A stretch of 14,922 nt of DNA from Myxococcales bacterium (GCA_007120915.1 SKMT01000627.1:1-14922); one strand, 5' to 3'; counted from the first letter of the stretch, positions 1 to 7,775 are shown. A program made the numbers and translations. Notes: generated by a model from the letters alone, not told the origin.

Positions 1-1
1 A

Positions 2-3000
2 ACAGAGCGAAAGTTTCGGCGGGCGTTTCGCCAGGAAGCACTGGCTGTCGCCGAGCTGTACCACCCCTTTATCGTCGACGTCTTCGACTACGGGTCGATC
101 GATGAGGTGGCGGTAGAGTCGTCGGCGGGCCACTTCGAGCTGTCGAGTCCATACCTGGTGATGAGCCATGCTCCGATGGGATCGCAGGACCAGCACCTGA
201 ACGGTCCCGTCGCCTGGCCGGTGGTCCGCCTGATCACCGTGGCACTTCTGGATGCTCTCGCCCACAGCCACGCCCGCGGGCTTCTGCACCGCGACATCAA
301 ACCGGGCAATGTGCTTCTGACCGAGCCCGATCGCCAGGTCGGTGTGGCGCTGACGGATTTCGGGCTCGCCTACGCCCTTCGTTCCTCCCAGGGGTTGTCC
401 AACTGGCACCACGCCGCCGGCACCCCGGAATACATGTCGCCGGAACAACTCAACGGCGACTGGCGAAGCTACGGTCCCCACACCGATCTGTATGGGCTGG
501 GCTGTCTGCTCTGGAAGTTGGTCACCGGTGATCCTCCCTACACCGGCGACAACCTCGTGCAGCTTGCCCGGGCTCATATCGACGAACCGCTCCCCCAGTT
601 TCCCTCGCACATCGATGTGCCCGAAAAGCTGGAACCGTGGCTGCACCGGCTGCTCCAACCCGAACCGTCACAGCGATTTTCTTGTGCTGCCGACGCCGCC
701 CGTCACTTCGCCCGGTTCGCCGGTGATCTCACAGACCAACAGGTACCTGAGCGCTGGAGCGATGTACTCGAAGATTCGGCGACGGAATCCGACACCTGCC
801 TGCTGTCGACAACCTCTTACTGCCTGCACCGCCTCTTTGAGCAACCGGCAGAACACCACTACAGTGGTCCAAAATCGCTTCCCACGCACTGGCACCGCAA
901 CGAGGCTCCCGAGTTTCCGGTGCGCCTCATCGACACCGGCTCCGGGCTCTACCGGCTGCGCCGCACCCCCCTGATCGGACGCGAACCACAACGGGACCGG
1001 CTGTGGAACCGACTTCGCCAATCCGTCGATCACAGCCAGATTGACGCCACCTTCATCACCGGGCCCGCCGGCATCGGAAAGGACCGTCTGGCCCGCTGGC
1101 TGTGCGAACGGGGCGCGGAGCTGGGGGCCGTCGATGTATTTCACGCCCGTCACGAACCCGACGGTGGCGCCGGGGGAGGATTGCTCCCGATGATCGAGCG
1201 TGAATTCGCGCTTGATGGGCTCACCCACAACGAAGTCGAAGAGTTCTTCCGAACCCTACTCACCGATCTGGGCGCCGATGACCCCTACGAATGGGAGGTG
1301 CTCACCGAAATTTTGCGCCCCGGCGATGACGAACAACGAGTGGTGCTGTCCACCGGAAGGCAGCGCTACATGGCCATGGTTCGCCTCTTTGAATACCTGG
1401 CGTCACAACGCCCCCTGGTGCTGTGGCTCGAAGACGCTCATCTGAACCTGGAGACGCTGCGATTCATCCGCCAACTGCTGGACCGTCCCGGCGCCTCGGC
1501 ACCGATTCACGTCGTCGCCACCCTGCGCAACGATCAGCTCGCCGAGCGGGGGCTGCACCGCGAGACCGTCGACGCCACGCTGACCCTCCCCGGCGCCGAA
1601 CGGCTGGAACTGGAGCCGATGAGCGACCGGAACCTTCGGCGCATCATCGAAGAAGTGTTGTTCATCGATCCGGCAACGGCCTACGAGGCGGTGCATCGGG
1701 CCGGAGGAAATCCGCTGTATGCTCTGGAAATGGTCGGCTCCTGGATCGATGATGGCCGACTGGAACCGGCCAGCTCCGGCTACCGACTTCGCGACGGCGC
1801 ACAGCCAACACCCTCCGGCGAATGGATCGACGTGTGGACCGACGCCGCCGAACGGCTCACCGACGCCCCCCACGCTCGTCAGGCGCTGCAGTTGGCTGCC
1901 ATTCTGGGCAACCGATTCCACCCCGATGTCTGGCAGCAGGCCGCAGATGCCGCCGGGGTGAACATCCCCGACGAGCTGATCGACACGCTGCTGCGGCGCA
2001 AACACCTGCACGAACAACAGGATCGGCTCGTCTTCTCCCAGGCACTGCTTCGAGAGGCCCTGCTTCAGAGCGCTCGCAACGACGACGTCTGGCAGAAGTA
2101 CTGTCACATCTGTGCACAGGCACTCAACGAACAGCCTTCACTGTCCAGATCCGACGAAGAGCGCATGGCCTTCCTGTTTGCCCACGCCGGCCGTCCCCTG
2201 GAGGCTGCCCGCCATCTCGCTGACCTCGCCGAATATCACCGTCAGCAGAGCAATTACGGCAAGGAAGTCCACCTGACCCGCCGGGCACTCGATGTACTCG
2301 GGGAGCCGACCACCGATGAGAGCCGACAACTGACGCTACGGCTGCTGGCGGTACTCAAACACGGATGGGCCGGGCTCTACAAAGATGAGCAAGCCCTGGC
2401 AGCGGCACGACGGGGACTTGCCACCGCCGAGCAACTCGACGATGACAACTGGCGTGCAGAGATGTATCGCCTCCAGATCGGTCCCCTCAATATGCTCTGT
2501 CAGTTTGATGAAGCATGGGACGTCGCATTGAAGGCTCGCAAACTTCTGAAAACGAGCAATGAAAGCGACGAATTTAAACGCAAGCGCGTATCCCTGGAAC
2601 GTCTGCTCGCTCACGTTGCCAGAAATCGCGGGGATCTCGACAGAGCCATCCACCACGTCGAACGAGCCAGACAACTCGCAGAATCACTCGACGATCCCCG
2701 ACACCTTCTGGAAACTCAAAATGTCGAACTAAAAACTCGGATCGCACGCGGTGACGATGTCGACATCGAGAAGTTTGAACAACTGTACCACCAGTGTCGT
2801 CGACGACACCTGGTCGCCGGTATGGTGCAGATGGCAAATGACCTGGCCGAGCTCGCGCGGTTGGATGGTGACTTCGAGACCGCTCGCCATTGGTACGAAC
2901 GCTCTATTGAGGCTGCCCGATATGTCGCCCCTTACAGCGCCGTGCCGGCCCGGCTGAACCTGGCACTCATCGATGTCGAGCGGGGTAACTATGCCACTGC

Positions 3001-3322
3001 CGCAACCCGCGCCCGGCGTGTCATCGATGACCTGCGACGCAAACCCCGCCCCAAAATGGCGATGTACGGCCGCGCCGCCACCCTCCCCTGGCTCGCACAC
3101 CGCGGCGACCTCCAGGCCCTGAGCACCGAACTGAACCGGATACGCAAAACGATCGAAGACCTTCAACTGCCCCCGGACCACGACCTGTGGTTGTGTCTGC
3201 ATCACACTCTTCAGAACCTCAACGATCCATCTCCAAAAAACCAGAAGGCCCTCCAACAGACGCTGGAGGACCTTCTGGAACAAATGAAACCGTCGAACCA
3301 CACTACAGACAGTGCGACATGA
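2..3322 (+). CDS. Serine/threonine protein kinase fused to AAA-type ATPase and TPR region (5' partial)
   Basis: The frame is open from the left edge, so the start lies outside the window; the first in-frame GTG (107) falls inside the kinase fold and is not the start. About 1106 residues are visible. Residues 1-35 match the kinase alpha-C helix and following strand. The catalytic loop HRDIKPGN is at about residues 96-103, the metal-binding DFG at 119-121, and GTPEYMSPEQ marks the activation segment; the nucleotide-binding lysine lobe is missing because of the edge. A predicted ATPase follows, with a P-loop GPAGIGKD at 354-361 and a Walker B-like LVLWLED at about 472-478. The last ~380 residues are helical TPR-like repeats. 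In this family the kinase phosphorylates proteins while the ATPase/TPR part senses or scaffolds; the substrate is unknown. No membrane segment is visible, so a cytoplasmic location is inferred. The P-loop carries Asp where Ser/Thr is usual. The 3' end overlaps the convergent gene by 20 bp. Confidence 0.93.
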   Translation, partial: TERKFRRAFRQEALAVAELYHPFIVDVFDYGSIDEVAVESSAGHFELSSPYLVMSHAPMGSQDQHLNGPVAWPVVRLITVALLDALAHSHARGLLHRDIKPGNVLLTEPDRQVGVALTDFGLAYALRSSQGLSNWHHAAGTPEYMSPEQLNGDWRSYGPHTDLYGLGCLLWKLVTGDPPYTGDNLVQLARAHIDEPLPQFPSHIDVPEKLEPWLHRLLQPEPSQRFSCAADAARHFARFAGDLTDQQVPERWSDVLEDSATESDTCLLSTTSYCLHRLFEQPAEHHYSGPKSLPTHWHRNEAPEFPVRLIDTGSGLYRLRRTPLIGREPQRDRLWNRLRQSVDHSQIDATFITGPAGIGKDRLARWLCERGAELGAVDVFHARHEPDGGAGGGLLPMIEREFALDGLTHNEVEEFFRTLLTDLGADDPYEWEVLTEILRPGDDEQRVVLSTGRQRYMAMVRLFEYLASQRPLVLWLEDAHLNLETLRFIRQLLDRPGASAPIHVVATLRNDQLAERGLHRETVDATLTLPGAERLELEPMSDRNLRRIIEEVLFIDPATAYEAVHRAGGNPLYALEMVGSWIDDGRLEPASSGYRLRDGAQPTPSGEWIDVWTDAAERLTDAPHARQALQLAAILGNRFHPDVWQQAADAAGVNIPDELIDTLLRRKHLHEQQDRLVFSQALLREALLQSARNDDVWQKYCHICAQALNEQPSLSRSDEERMAFLFAHAGRPLEAARHLADLAEYHRQQSNYGKEVHLTRRALDVLGEPTTDESRQLTLRLLAVLKHGWAGLYKDEQALAAARRGLATAEQLDDDNWRAEMYRLQIGPLNMLCQFDEAWDVALKARKLLKTSNESDEFKRKRVSLERLLAHVARNRGDLDRAIHHVERARQLAESLDDPRHLLETQNVELKTRIARGDDVDIEKFEQLYHQCRRRHLVAGMVQMANDLAELARLDGDFETARHWYERSIEAARYVAPYSAVPARLNLALIDVERGNYATAATRARRVIDDLRRKPRPKMAMYGRAATLPWLAHRGDLQALSTELNRIRKTIEDLQLPPDHDLWLCLHHTLQNLNDPSPKNQKALQQTLEDLLEQMKPSNHTTDSAT

Positions 3323-3635
3323 TATCGACGGTCAGCGGACTGCGATCCTCGTCGTAGGTCAGCACCGTTTCGAGACGCCGCTGCGAAATCGACTCGTCGT
3401 GCAGCACTTCGAAATCATCGTGAAACGGGTCATCATCCAACTCTCGGAGCATGTCGTCGACCGCTTGAGCGTCTCCTTCCAACTGGATCCAATCCCTACC
3501 GTTTTGGATGACAATCGTCCCGCCGATATTGATGTCGTCCCATTGCTTGATACGCCCAATGCGCCACTCATCGATATCGGCACTCGTTTTGTTGCCATGC
3601 TCTCCTCTCGCCCAGACCCTCTTCAGATTAGACAT
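3303..3635 (-). CDS. Small BLUF-like domain protein, probably not flavin-binding
   Basis: This 110-residue soluble protein has no signal peptide. Its second half resembles the BLUF (blue-light sensor) fold: a Gly-Gly turn, a hydrophobic strand, then IQLEG followed by a helix and DPFHDD...EVLHDE...QRRL. This parallels the family pattern TG-strand-Q-x-LEG-helix-DPRH...VxLL...RRF. Aligned without gaps, the flavin-contact Gln falls on Ile, the Asn of the RN(N) pair on Trp or Gln, and the first-strand Tyr on Trp or Val, so photochemistry looks unlikely. Assignment is by pattern memory only and could be wrong; an unrelated ferredoxin-like fold is the alternative. Two adjacent ATGs occur (3638 and 3635). 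The second is preferred because GGAGGT lies 5 nt before it but only 2 nt before the first. The gene converges on and overlaps the kinase gene, which may hint at a shared sensing role, but that is inference. Confidence 0.72.
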   Translation of the reverse strand: MSNLKRVWARGEHGNKTSADIDEWRIGRIKQWDDINIGGTIVIQNGRDWIQLEGDAQAVDDMLRELDDDPFHDDFEVLHDESISQRRLETVLTYDEDRSPLTVDIMSHCL

Positions 3636-3640
3636 CATCT

Positions 3641-3646
3641 ACCTCC
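3641..3646 (-). promoter_or_regulatory. Ribosome binding site of the BLUF-like gene
   Basis: GGAGGT on the minus strand is a perfect Shine-Dalgarno core. It sits 2 nt before the ATG at 3638 and 5 nt before the ATG at 3635, favouring the latter as the start. Confidence 0.6.
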
Positions 3647-3915
3647 ATCGGTCGGCAAGTACCAAACGGAACACCGATAACGGCTCCGCACAACCTCGCC
3701 GCCGTCTCCTAAAAACCAACCAAATGCAGCTACACCGCAAAACACGGCGCAGCTACTGCGAATTATCGTCGCCCCCTTCTCGACGCAATCGCCTCGGCGG
3801 CTGCACGACAGCATCGGAATCGATGCCACCTGTGCAACGAAGGAAGTGACTCCTCGCTAAACCGCCGTCGTGCCCGCGAATTGTGAGAAGGTTGAGCTGT
3901 TACAAAGGTTAGCAG

Positions 3916-3948
3916 GAGCGAATTTGCGGCGCAAATGCGAATTCGCTC
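3916..3948. repeat. REP-like palindromic element
   Basis: GAGCGAATT at 3916-3924 is repeated as its exact reverse complement AATTCGCTC at 3940-3948, giving a 9-bp stem with a 15-nt loop. Inside it ATTTGC-GGC-GCAAAT can form a competing 6-bp hairpin. The outer flanks GCAG and CTGC could lengthen the stem imperfectly. The form resembles dispersed REP sequences, but only one copy is in this window, so a dispersed family is inference. Confidence 0.55.
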
Positions 3949-3986
3949 ATACCTGCGCCCTGGCAGGACGCGCTTCCACGACCGCC

Positions 3987-4083
3987 GTGCTGATGCCACC
4001 GCCATCTATTGGTGGCGCCTGCGGCTACGGCCTTACGGTCGACGTGCTGATGCCACCGCCGTCTATTGGTGGCGCCTGCGGCT
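3987..4083. repeat. 57-bp-period tandem duplication, each unit with a hairpin
   Basis: A 40-bp segment at 3987-4026 recurs at 4044-4083 with one substitution, a period of 57 bp. Each copy contains GCCACC and GGTGGC as an inverted pair around about 10 nt, so each can fold into a hairpin. The spacer and right flank carry short GCC-NNC-GGC mini-hairpins. No coding role is apparent. Confidence 0.8.
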
Positions 4084-4144
4084 GAACTACGCCTTCGGCT
4101 ACCTAAGATTTGTGGGGAGCTTCGGATGACCGATGGTGGCCCGC

Positions 4145-4223
4145 GACCCGAGACGCACGACCCCGTGCAACCGGGACGCACGACCCGAGACGTACGACCC
4201 GAGACGCACGACCCGAGACTCTG
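4145..4223. repeat. Heptanucleotide repeat tract (GACCCGA/GACGCAC)
   Basis: The 7-mers GACCCGA and GACGCAC (or GACGTAC) alternate with a strict 7-bp period at 4145-4158 and 4175-4216. A degenerate block (about 4159-4174) separates the two runs and shifts the phase by 2 nt. The tract ends 10 bp beyond the clpB stop codon. The form is like the short tandemly repeated repetitive (STRR) heptamers known from cyanobacteria. Confidence 0.8.
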
Positions 4224-4233
4224 AGCTGCGCGT

Positions 4234-6825
4234 CTATGCGGCCTTCTTCTCCTCGAAGGTCAGCGCCTCACCATCGCCGTTGACACCGACGACGATCGTG
4301 GAGTTCGGCGAGAACTTCCCGGCCAGAAGTCCCTCAGCGAGGGTGTCCTGGATCTCGCGCTGGATCACTCGCTTCAGCGGCCGGGCCCCGAAGGCGGGAT
4401 CGAAGCCGCGATCCGCCAAAAATGTCTTCGCGGCGTCATCCAGCTCGATGTCGAATCCCCGTTCCTGGAGCAGTTCGCGCAGATCCCTCAACTGAATCTC
4501 AACGATATCGTCCATCTGCTCTCGGGTCAGCGCGTCAAATCGGATCAGGTCGTCCAGGCGGTTGAGAAACTCCGGTTTGAACGTCGCCTGCAACTCTTGC
4601 TGAACCAGCCGGTCCGCTTTGTCGGGGTCCGACTGGCCGTGCTCCTGGATGTACTCGCTGCCGACGTTGGAGGTCATGATGATCACCGTGTTGGTGAAAT
4701 CGACGGTCCGGCCCTTGCCGTCGGTCAACCGTCCCTCGTCCAGGATCTGAAGCAGGATGTTGAAGACATCGCCGTGCGCCTTCTCGATCTCGTCGAACAA
4801 CACCACCGTGTAGGGCTTGCGGCGCACATGCTCGGTCAGATAGCCCCCTTCGTCGTAGCCCACATACCCGGGAGGCGCACCGATGAGCCGGGCGACGGCG
4901 TGGCGCTCCATGAACTCGGACATGTCCAGCCGCACCATGTTCTGCTCGTCGTCGAACAGAAATTCGGCGAGCGCTCGCGCCAACTCCGTCTTACCGACCC
5001 CTGTGGGCCCCAGGAAGATGAACGAACCGATGGGCCGATTCGGATCCTGCAACCCACTTCGGGCCCGGCGCACCGCATTGGACACCGCCGCGACCGCCTG
5101 GTGCTGGCCGATCACCCGCCGGTGGAGCCGGTCTTCCATGTTCAACAGCTTCTTCTGCTCGCTTTCGAGCATCTTGGACACCGGGATGCCGGTCCACCGC
5201 GAAATGATATCGGCGATATCCTCGTCGTTGACTTCTTCGCGAAGGAAGCTGCCCTCATCCTGGATGTCATCGAGCTCCTCTTCGGCCTGCTCCAGCTCTT
5301 TTTCGGCCTCCGGCAAGATGCCGAACCGGATCTCGGCGGCTTCGTCCAGATTGCCACTCCGCTCCGCCTTCTCGTACTGGTGGCGCAGATCCTCGATGCG
5401 CTGCTTGAGCCGGCGCGCCTTCTGGATGACCTCCTTTTCGCGCTGCCAGGTCGCCTTCATTCCACTGCCCTGCTCACGCAACTGGGCGATTTGCGACTCC
5501 ACGTCGTCGAGCCGCTGTTTGCTCACATCGTCTTCCTCCTTCTTGAGCGCCTGACGCTCGATCTCCAGCGATGTGATCTCGCGCTCGATCTGGTCGATCT
5601 CCTGGGGCAGACTCTCCAGCTCCATCTTCACCCCGGCGGCGGCTTCGTCGATCAGGTCGATGGCCTTGTCCGGCAGAAACCGCTCCGCGACGTATCGATC
5701 ACTGAGCTTCGCCGCCGCCACCAGCGCGGAGTCGGCGATGCGAATGCCGTGGTGCACCTCGTAGCGCTCTTTGAGCCCCCGCAGAATCGTGACCGTATCT
5801 TCGACAGTGGGCTCGAAGATCTGAATCGGCTGGAACCGCCGCTCCAACGCCCGGTCCGCCTCCACGTGCTTGCGGTATTCGGCGGTGGTCGTCGCACCGA
5901 TGCAGCGAAGCTCCCCGCGCGCAAGCGCCGGCTTCAGCATGTTCGACGCGTCCATCGCCCCTTCGCTGGCACCTGCGCCCACAAGCGTGTGCAGCTCGTC
6001 GATGAACAGCACGATCTCGCCTTTGGCGTCCTTGATCTCCTTGAGCACCGCCTTGAGCCGATCCTCGAACTCCCCGCGGAACTTCGATCCCGCGATCAGA
6101 GACCCCAGATCGAGGCTCATCACCCGCTTTTCGAGAAGACTCTCCGGGACGTCACCGCTGGCGATGCGCTGGGCAATGCCCTCCACAATCGCCGTCTTGC
6201 CCACCCCGGGCTCGCCGATGAGCACCGGGTTGTTCTTGGTGCGGCGACTGAGCACTTTGAGCGCCCGTCGGATCTCTTCGTCACGCCCGATCACCGGGTC
6301 GAGCTTGCCCTGACGGGCCAGCTCCGTGAGATCCTGGGTGTACTTTTCCATCGCCTGGTATTTGTTTTCCGGGTTCACGTCGGTGACTCGCTGGCTTCCT
6401 CGCACATCATCCATCGCCTGTTCGACTCCCTCTCGATTCACACCCTGGTCGCGCAACACCTTGCCGGCCTCGCCGTCATCCGAGGTCAACGCCAGCAACA
6501 GATGCTCCGTCGATACGTACTCGTCGCTCAGCTTATCGGCTTCCTTCTGGGCCTTGCGAAGCACCTCGGCGAGCCCACTGGACACCGACGCCTCCACTCC
6601 TTCGACCTTCGGCTGTCGTTCCAACGCCTGGCCCACTGCTGACTTCAGCCTCGACGACGGCACACCCAGCTTGTCGACGATCGGCACCACGATGCCCTCG
6701 TCTTGCTCCAGAAGTGCCCACAGCAGGTGGATGGTACGCACCTCGGGATGGCCTCCCTCAACGGCCTGATCCTGAGCCTCCGACAACGCCTCGCGCGACT
6801 TGATGGTAAATTTTTCGATCTGCAT
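4234..6825 (-). CDS. clpB: ATP-dependent chaperone ClpB (Hsp100 disaggregase)
   Basis: ClpB is a hexameric cytoplasmic AAA+ machine that threads aggregated proteins through its pore and works with DnaK. The 863-residue length matches the family. The N domain (about 1-145) starts MQIEKFTIKSREAL. NBD1 has Walker A GEPGVGKT at 204-211 and Walker B IVLFIDEL near 271-278. The coiled-coil middle domain, which separates ClpB from ClpA, spans about 400-530. NBD2 has Walker A GPTGVGKT at 606-613, pore loop GYVGYDEGG and Walker B VVLFDEIE at about 674-681. The C-terminal AFGARPLKRVI motif is present. The NBD1 pore loop reads AGSKFRGEFE, with Phe249 where Tyr is usual. An in-frame ATG at 6873 would add 16 atypical residues; the ATG at 6825 is chosen because the family begins there and GGAG (6833-6836) lies 7 nt upstream. 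It is divergent from the ArsC gene. No CIRCE element was seen. Confidence 0.97.
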   Translation of the reverse strand: MQIEKFTIKSREALSEAQDQAVEGGHPEVRTIHLLWALLEQDEGIVVPIVDKLGVPSSRLKSAVGQALERQPKVEGVEASVSSGLAEVLRKAQKEADKLSDEYVSTEHLLLALTSDDGEAGKVLRDQGVNREGVEQAMDDVRGSQRVTDVNPENKYQAMEKYTQDLTELARQGKLDPVIGRDEEIRRALKVLSRRTKNNPVLIGEPGVGKTAIVEGIAQRIASGDVPESLLEKRVMSLDLGSLIAGSKFRGEFEDRLKAVLKEIKDAKGEIVLFIDELHTLVGAGASEGAMDASNMLKPALARGELRCIGATTTAEYRKHVEADRALERRFQPIQIFEPTVEDTVTILRGLKERYEVHHGIRIADSALVAAAKLSDRYVAERFLPDKAIDLIDEAAAGVKMELESLPQEIDQIEREITSLEIERQALKKEEDDVSKQRLDDVESQIAQLREQGSGMKATWQREKEVIQKARRLKQRIEDLRHQYEKAERSGNLDEAAEIRFGILPEAEKELEQAEEELDDIQDEGSFLREEVNDEDIADIISRWTGIPVSKMLESEQKKLLNMEDRLHRRVIGQHQAVAAVSNAVRRARSGLQDPNRPIGSFIFLGPTGVGKTELARALAEFLFDDEQNMVRLDMSEFMERHAVARLIGAPPGYVGYDEGGYLTEHVRRKPYTVVLFDEIEKAHGDVFNILLQILDEGRLTDGKGRTVDFTNTVIIMTSNVGSEYIQEHGQSDPDKADRLVQQELQATFKPEFLNRLDDLIRFDALTREQMDDIVEIQLRDLRELLQERGFDIELDDAAKTFLADRGFDPAFGARPLKRVIQREIQDTLAEGLLAGKFSPNSTIVVGVNGDGEALTFEEKKAA

Positions 6826-6854
6826 CACAACACTCCACAACAAATCGATCACAC

Positions 6855-6870
6855 CACCGCAGTGGCGGTG
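6855..6870 (-). promoter_or_regulatory. Hairpin in the clpB leader
   Basis: CACCGC-AGTG-GCGGTG is a perfect 6-bp inverted repeat 30 nt upstream of the clpB start codon. It could be a leader hairpin or an operator half; no partner for the ribosome site was identified. Confidence 0.3.
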
Positions 6871-6940
6871 CAATCACTGATGAACTCTTAGCTTGCATAA
6901 AGGATGTTTGGTCTCGGGCCGCCACCGGCGACCCTGCCTG

Positions 6941-6980
6941 TTGACGAAGGTGAAATTATTCACTGCCACTTCACCGTCAA
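6941..6980. promoter_or_regulatory. Inverted-repeat operator-like region between clpB and the ArsC gene
   Basis: TTGAC-(gaa)-GGTGAA at 6941-6954 pairs with TTCACCGTCAA at 6970-6980. A second perfect repeat, GTGAA-ATTA-TTCAC, is nested at 6950-6963, and a further GTGAAAT occurs at 6991. On the minus strand TTGACG (6975-6980) followed after 16 nt by TAATTT, or after 14 nt by AATAAT, is a weak candidate clpB promoter. A regulator binding GTGAA/TTCAC half-sites is plausible but unproven. Confidence 0.35.
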
Positions 6981-7088
6981 GAGCGTTGGCGTGAAATTTG
7001 CTATACGCCAGACCACTGGCGACGATCGGGTGGTTGCCATACGATGGGTACGTCACGCACAGAAGCTCCTACCCAAAGGTGGACCCCC

Positions 7089-7445
7089 ATGGCCGACAAA
7101 GCGACCATCTGGCACTACCCGCGCTGTTCGAAATCCCGCAAAACCCTGGCACTTCTGCGCGACGCCGAAGTCGACGTGCAGGTGCGTCACTATCTCGACG
7201 ATCCGCCCTCGGTCGACGAACTGACCGAGGCCGTCGATCAGCTTGGCATCCCCGCAGACAAACTGGTGCGCACCAAAGAGGACCGATACGCCGAGTTGGA
7301 CGTCGACGAAGAAGCGATGAACACCCACGACTGGCTGCAATTGCTGGCGGACAACCCGAAGCTGATCCAGCGCCCCATCGTCTTCACCTCACGAGGCGCC
7401 GCGGTGGGCCGGCCCCCGGAGGCGGTTCACGAAATTCTGGCGTAA
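7089..7445 (+). CDS. arsC: ArsC-family reductase (glutaredoxin-dependent arsenate reductase type)
   Basis: This 118-residue cytoplasmic thioredoxin-fold protein belongs to the ArsC/YffB family; classical members reduce arsenate to arsenite with glutaredoxin and glutathione. The family signature is intact: the catalytic Cys lies in YPRCSKSRKTL near the N-terminus. The three arginines that bind the oxyanion in the E. coli enzyme have counterparts in LVRTKED, IQRPIVF and VGRPPEAV. The ATG at 7089 is chosen over the in-frame ATG at 7044 because it matches the family N-terminus and has AGGTGG (7077-7082) 6 nt upstream. No arsR, arsB or acr3 is nearby, so arsenate may not be the real substrate; a general thiol reductase such as YffB is the alternative. 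It is divergent from clpB. The stop codon abuts a heptamer repeat tract. Confidence 0.92.
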   Translation: MADKATIWHYPRCSKSRKTLALLRDAEVDVQVRHYLDDPPSVDELTEAVDQLGIPADKLVRTKEDRYAELDVDEEAMNTHDWLQLLADNPKLIQRPIVFTSRGAAVGRPPEAVHEILA

Positions 7446-7493
7446 CCACCCAACACCTACCACCTACCACCCAACACCTAACACCTACCATTC
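7445..7493. repeat. Heptanucleotide repeat tract (ACCACCC/AACACCT)
   Basis: Seven consecutive 7-mers starting on the last base of the ArsC stop codon read ACCACCC, AACACCT, ACCACCT, ACCACCC, AACACCT, AACACCT and ACCATTC. The 7-bp period is exact. A related tract in the same orientation lies at 7776-7831. Confidence 0.85.
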
Positions 7494-7653
7494 CGGGTTT
7501 CACCACCGCCGGTCGATGGGCCAAGGCGCCATCGCTGTTCATGTCGGGCGCTGAACTACGCGCCCGAGAATGCTCAGGAGCCACGGTCGCGTTACACGGC
7601 GTCTTTCATTGCCAGGCGCTGATATCAACGTCACAGTTTACCGCACCGGGTAA
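7494..7653. other. Non-coding spacer between repeat tracts
   Basis: No supported gene. It holds a perfect inverted repeat TTTACC-GCACCG-GGTAAA (7637-7654) directly before the 32-bp array, and the 12-mer GCTGAACTACGC (7550-7561), which also occurs at 4081-4092 beside the 57-bp repeat and may be a remnant of a dispersed repeat. Confidence 0.5.
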
Positions 7654-7749
7654 AGGCTCCCTGCGCGGAGGTGATTTGAGGGTAGAGGCTCCCTGCGCGG
7701 AGGTGATTTGAGGGTAGAGGCTCCCTGCGCGGAGGTGATTTGAGGGTAG
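7654..7749. repeat. Three perfect tandem copies of a 32-bp unit
   Basis: Units at 7654-7685, 7686-7717 and 7718-7749 are identical, with no spacers. Each carries CTCC-CTGCGC-GGAG, a small inverted repeat, and GGAGGTGAT, close to the full complement of the 16S rRNA 3' end, followed by TTGAGG. A TTG codon opens an 11-codon frame whose TGA overlaps the next TTG as TTGA. Confidence 0.93.
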
Positions 7750-7775
7750 CGAACGAACCTCCCTCGGTCACCCCA

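Larger units (their letters stand above)
3647..4144. other. Gene-free stretch upstream of the BLUF-like gene
   Basis: No convincing coding frame is seen on either strand; the short open frames are low-complexity and lack good ribosome sites. It holds a 6-bp hairpin GCATCG-GAAT-CGATGC (3811-3826), which could be an operator for the minus-strand gene about 175 bp away, an 8-bp direct repeat GCAGCTAC (3726 and 3749), a REP-like palindrome and a 57-bp tandem duplication (the last two listed separately). No clear sigma-70 promoter was found. Confidence 0.6.

Noticed and set aside
3763..4005. 80-codon minus-strand frame in the intergenic region
   Set aside because: Arg/Ala-rich low-complexity translation, no ribosome site, runs into the REP-like palindrome.
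4597..6642. 681-codon plus-strand frame inside clpB
   Set aside because: Antisense of a certain, full-length clpB; typical high-GC shadow frame.
6826..6900. CIRCE (HrcA) or sigma-32 promoter upstream of clpB
   Set aside because: No TTAGCACTC/GAGTGCTAA pair and no convincing CTTGAA/CCCAT spacing on the minus strand.
7654..7749. Possible CRISPR array
   Set aside because: The three 32-bp units are directly adjacent with no spacers and no cas genes nearby.
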